Positions 63,415-64,000 of a stretch of 64,000 nucleotides of DNA are shown here, in pieces (the stretch's first letter is position 1; the number at the start of each line of letters is the position of its first letter). The notes under the pieces are model-generated. The model was not told where the DNA came from. It saw only the letters and a list, made by a program, of their open reading frames with translations, and did not search any database. This DNA is from CAVQJU01 sp963755195. Lineage in GTDB: Bacteria > Acidobacteriota > Vicinamibacteria > Vicinamibacterales > CAVVIG01. A program made the translations under genes and the position numbers. The stretch is taken from the NCBI GenBank assembly GCA_963755195.1, contig CAVWIZ010000002.1, positions 682,001-746,000 of the forward strand, written 5' to 3'.

Positions 63415-63738
63415 ATGAACGCCGAGACGCTCAAGGGCCATCTCGACCTGCTGCTCCTCGCCGCTGTCCAATCCAATCCCGCACACGGGTACGCGATCGC
63501 GGAAACGCTTCGCGCCCGCAGCGACGGCGCGTTTGACCTTCCCGAGGGCACCCTCTATCCGGCGCTGCATCGATTGGAGCGCGCCAGATTGCTGGCCAGC
63601 CGCTGGTCGGAGGCCAGCGGCCGTCGCCGCCGGGTCTACCAGCTCACGCAAAAGGGTCACCGGGCGCTGGCCACGAGGCATGGAGAATGGCGCGACTTCG
63701 CGCGTGCCGTGCGTGCGGTCGTCGGAGGTCCCGCATGA
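63415..63738 (+). CDS. PadR family transcriptional regulator (right module)
   Basis: A 107-residue protein. The winged helix MNAETLKGHLDLLLLAAVQSNPAHGYAIAETLRARSDGAFDLPEGTLYPALHRLERARLLASRW and the C-terminal dimer helix (RRRRVYQLTQKGHRALATRHGEWRDF) are complete. It overlaps the next gene by 4 nt (ATGA). Only about half of the residues match the left PadR, so the two regulate different modules. Leaderless translation is inferred from its promoter. Confidence 0.93.
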   Translation: MNAETLKGHLDLLLLAAVQSNPAHGYAIAETLRARSDGAFDLPEGTLYPALHRLERARLLASRWSEASGRRRRVYQLTQKGHRALATRHGEWRDFARAVRAVVGGPA

Positions 63739-64000
63739 GGTCGGCGCCAATTGAGACGTACGTGACCCGGCTTGCTCGCGAGTTGAAGACCCGCGGGCTT
63801 GAGGATCCGAGAATCGTCGAGGAAGCGCGCGAACACCTCGTCGATGCGGTAGAGGATGGGCGACGGCGCGGGTTGTCGATCGAGGCCGCGGAGCACGAGG
63901 CGTTCGAGAGATTTGGCGCGCCCGAAGCGATCGCGGCGCACGTTGTCAGAGAGGGAGCGCGCAGCATGAATCGATTGGCAGTCCTTCTTGGAACGGTCTG
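63735..64000 (+). CDS. HAAS/permease-prefix domain protein, cut by window end
   Basis: The visible 88 residues (APIETYVTRLARELKTRGLEDPRIVEEAREHLVDAVEDGRRRGLSIEAAEHEAFERFGAPEAIAAHVVREG) form the helical HAAS-like prefix domain that begins PadR-controlled membrane proteins and permeases. After RSMNRLAVLLGTV the window ends; membrane helices should follow. It is translationally coupled to the PadR gene. It is probably a sensor or a permease, not necessarily an ADOP. Confidence 0.7.
   Translation, partial: MRSAPIETYVTRLARELKTRGLEDPRIVEEAREHLVDAVEDGRRRGLSIEAAEHEAFERFGAPEAIAAHVVREGARSMNRLAVLLGTV

Overview
The window looks like a high-GC chromosome fragment from an Acidobacteriota bacterium, most likely of the Vicinamibacteria type. 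This is inferred from gene families, not from any marker gene. The signs are an ADOP-type permease (acidobacterial duplicated orphan permease) with PadR regulators, two sets of planctomycete-type c-cytochrome (DUF1587/1592/1588/1585) plus DUF1552 plus ankyrin genes, DUF6152 proteins and PQQ sugar dehydrogenases. I see no rRNA, tRNA, CRISPR array, transposase or phage gene.

Layout. 1-9.6 kb is a housekeeping block: the greA end, a patatin-like protein without catalytic residues, a DHH phosphoesterase, uvrB, and an mlaE-mlaF-mlaD lipid transport operon followed by small envelope genes and a guanylate-kinase-like P-loop gene. 9.6-13.7 kb holds a polytopic membrane protein and two tandem beta-hydroxyacid dehydrogenases. 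13.9-20.0 kb holds the first cytochrome/DUF1552/ankyrin cassette. 20.2-28.5 kb holds an AI-2E family exporter, TerC, a small cytochrome, an aminotransferase, an outer-membrane barrel, a Gfo/Idh oxidoreductase, a core-MetE methyltransferase and an Old Yellow Enzyme. 28.5-34.9 kb holds a GAF-fused alpha-glucan phosphorylase facing an ATP-grasp/alpha-E/transglutaminase cluster; this stretch is full of frameshifts. 35.0-39.2 kb is a one-carbon operon (core-MetE, MetF-MetV fusion, Fhs). 39.2-45.1 kb holds a methyltransferase, a PQQ dehydrogenase-cupredoxin fusion, an ORF6N protein, a GlxA-type regulator and a cytochrome P460. 45.1-48.2 kb is a decayed island bounded by two 0.96-kb direct repeats. 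48.2-54.1 kb is the second cytochrome/DUF1552/ankyrin cassette in a different order. 54.1-56.6 kb is a tandemly duplicated DUF6152 pair. 56.9-64.0 kb holds a type IV pilin, two divergent PQQ sugar dehydrogenases, and two back-to-back PadR modules, the left one controlling an ADOP permease and the right one the start of a similar gene.

Two patterns cut across the genes. First, gene boundaries repeatedly carry short tandem arrays of 7-, 8- or 9-nt units. In three convergent pairs the array forms two facing arms, and in five genes the stop codon lies inside the array. One heptamer (AAACGNA-like) recurs at four loci; the other arrays have private units. Second, single-base frameshifts are absent from the first 28 kb and dense in 28.5-33.2 kb, so either that stretch is badly sequenced or it is decaying.
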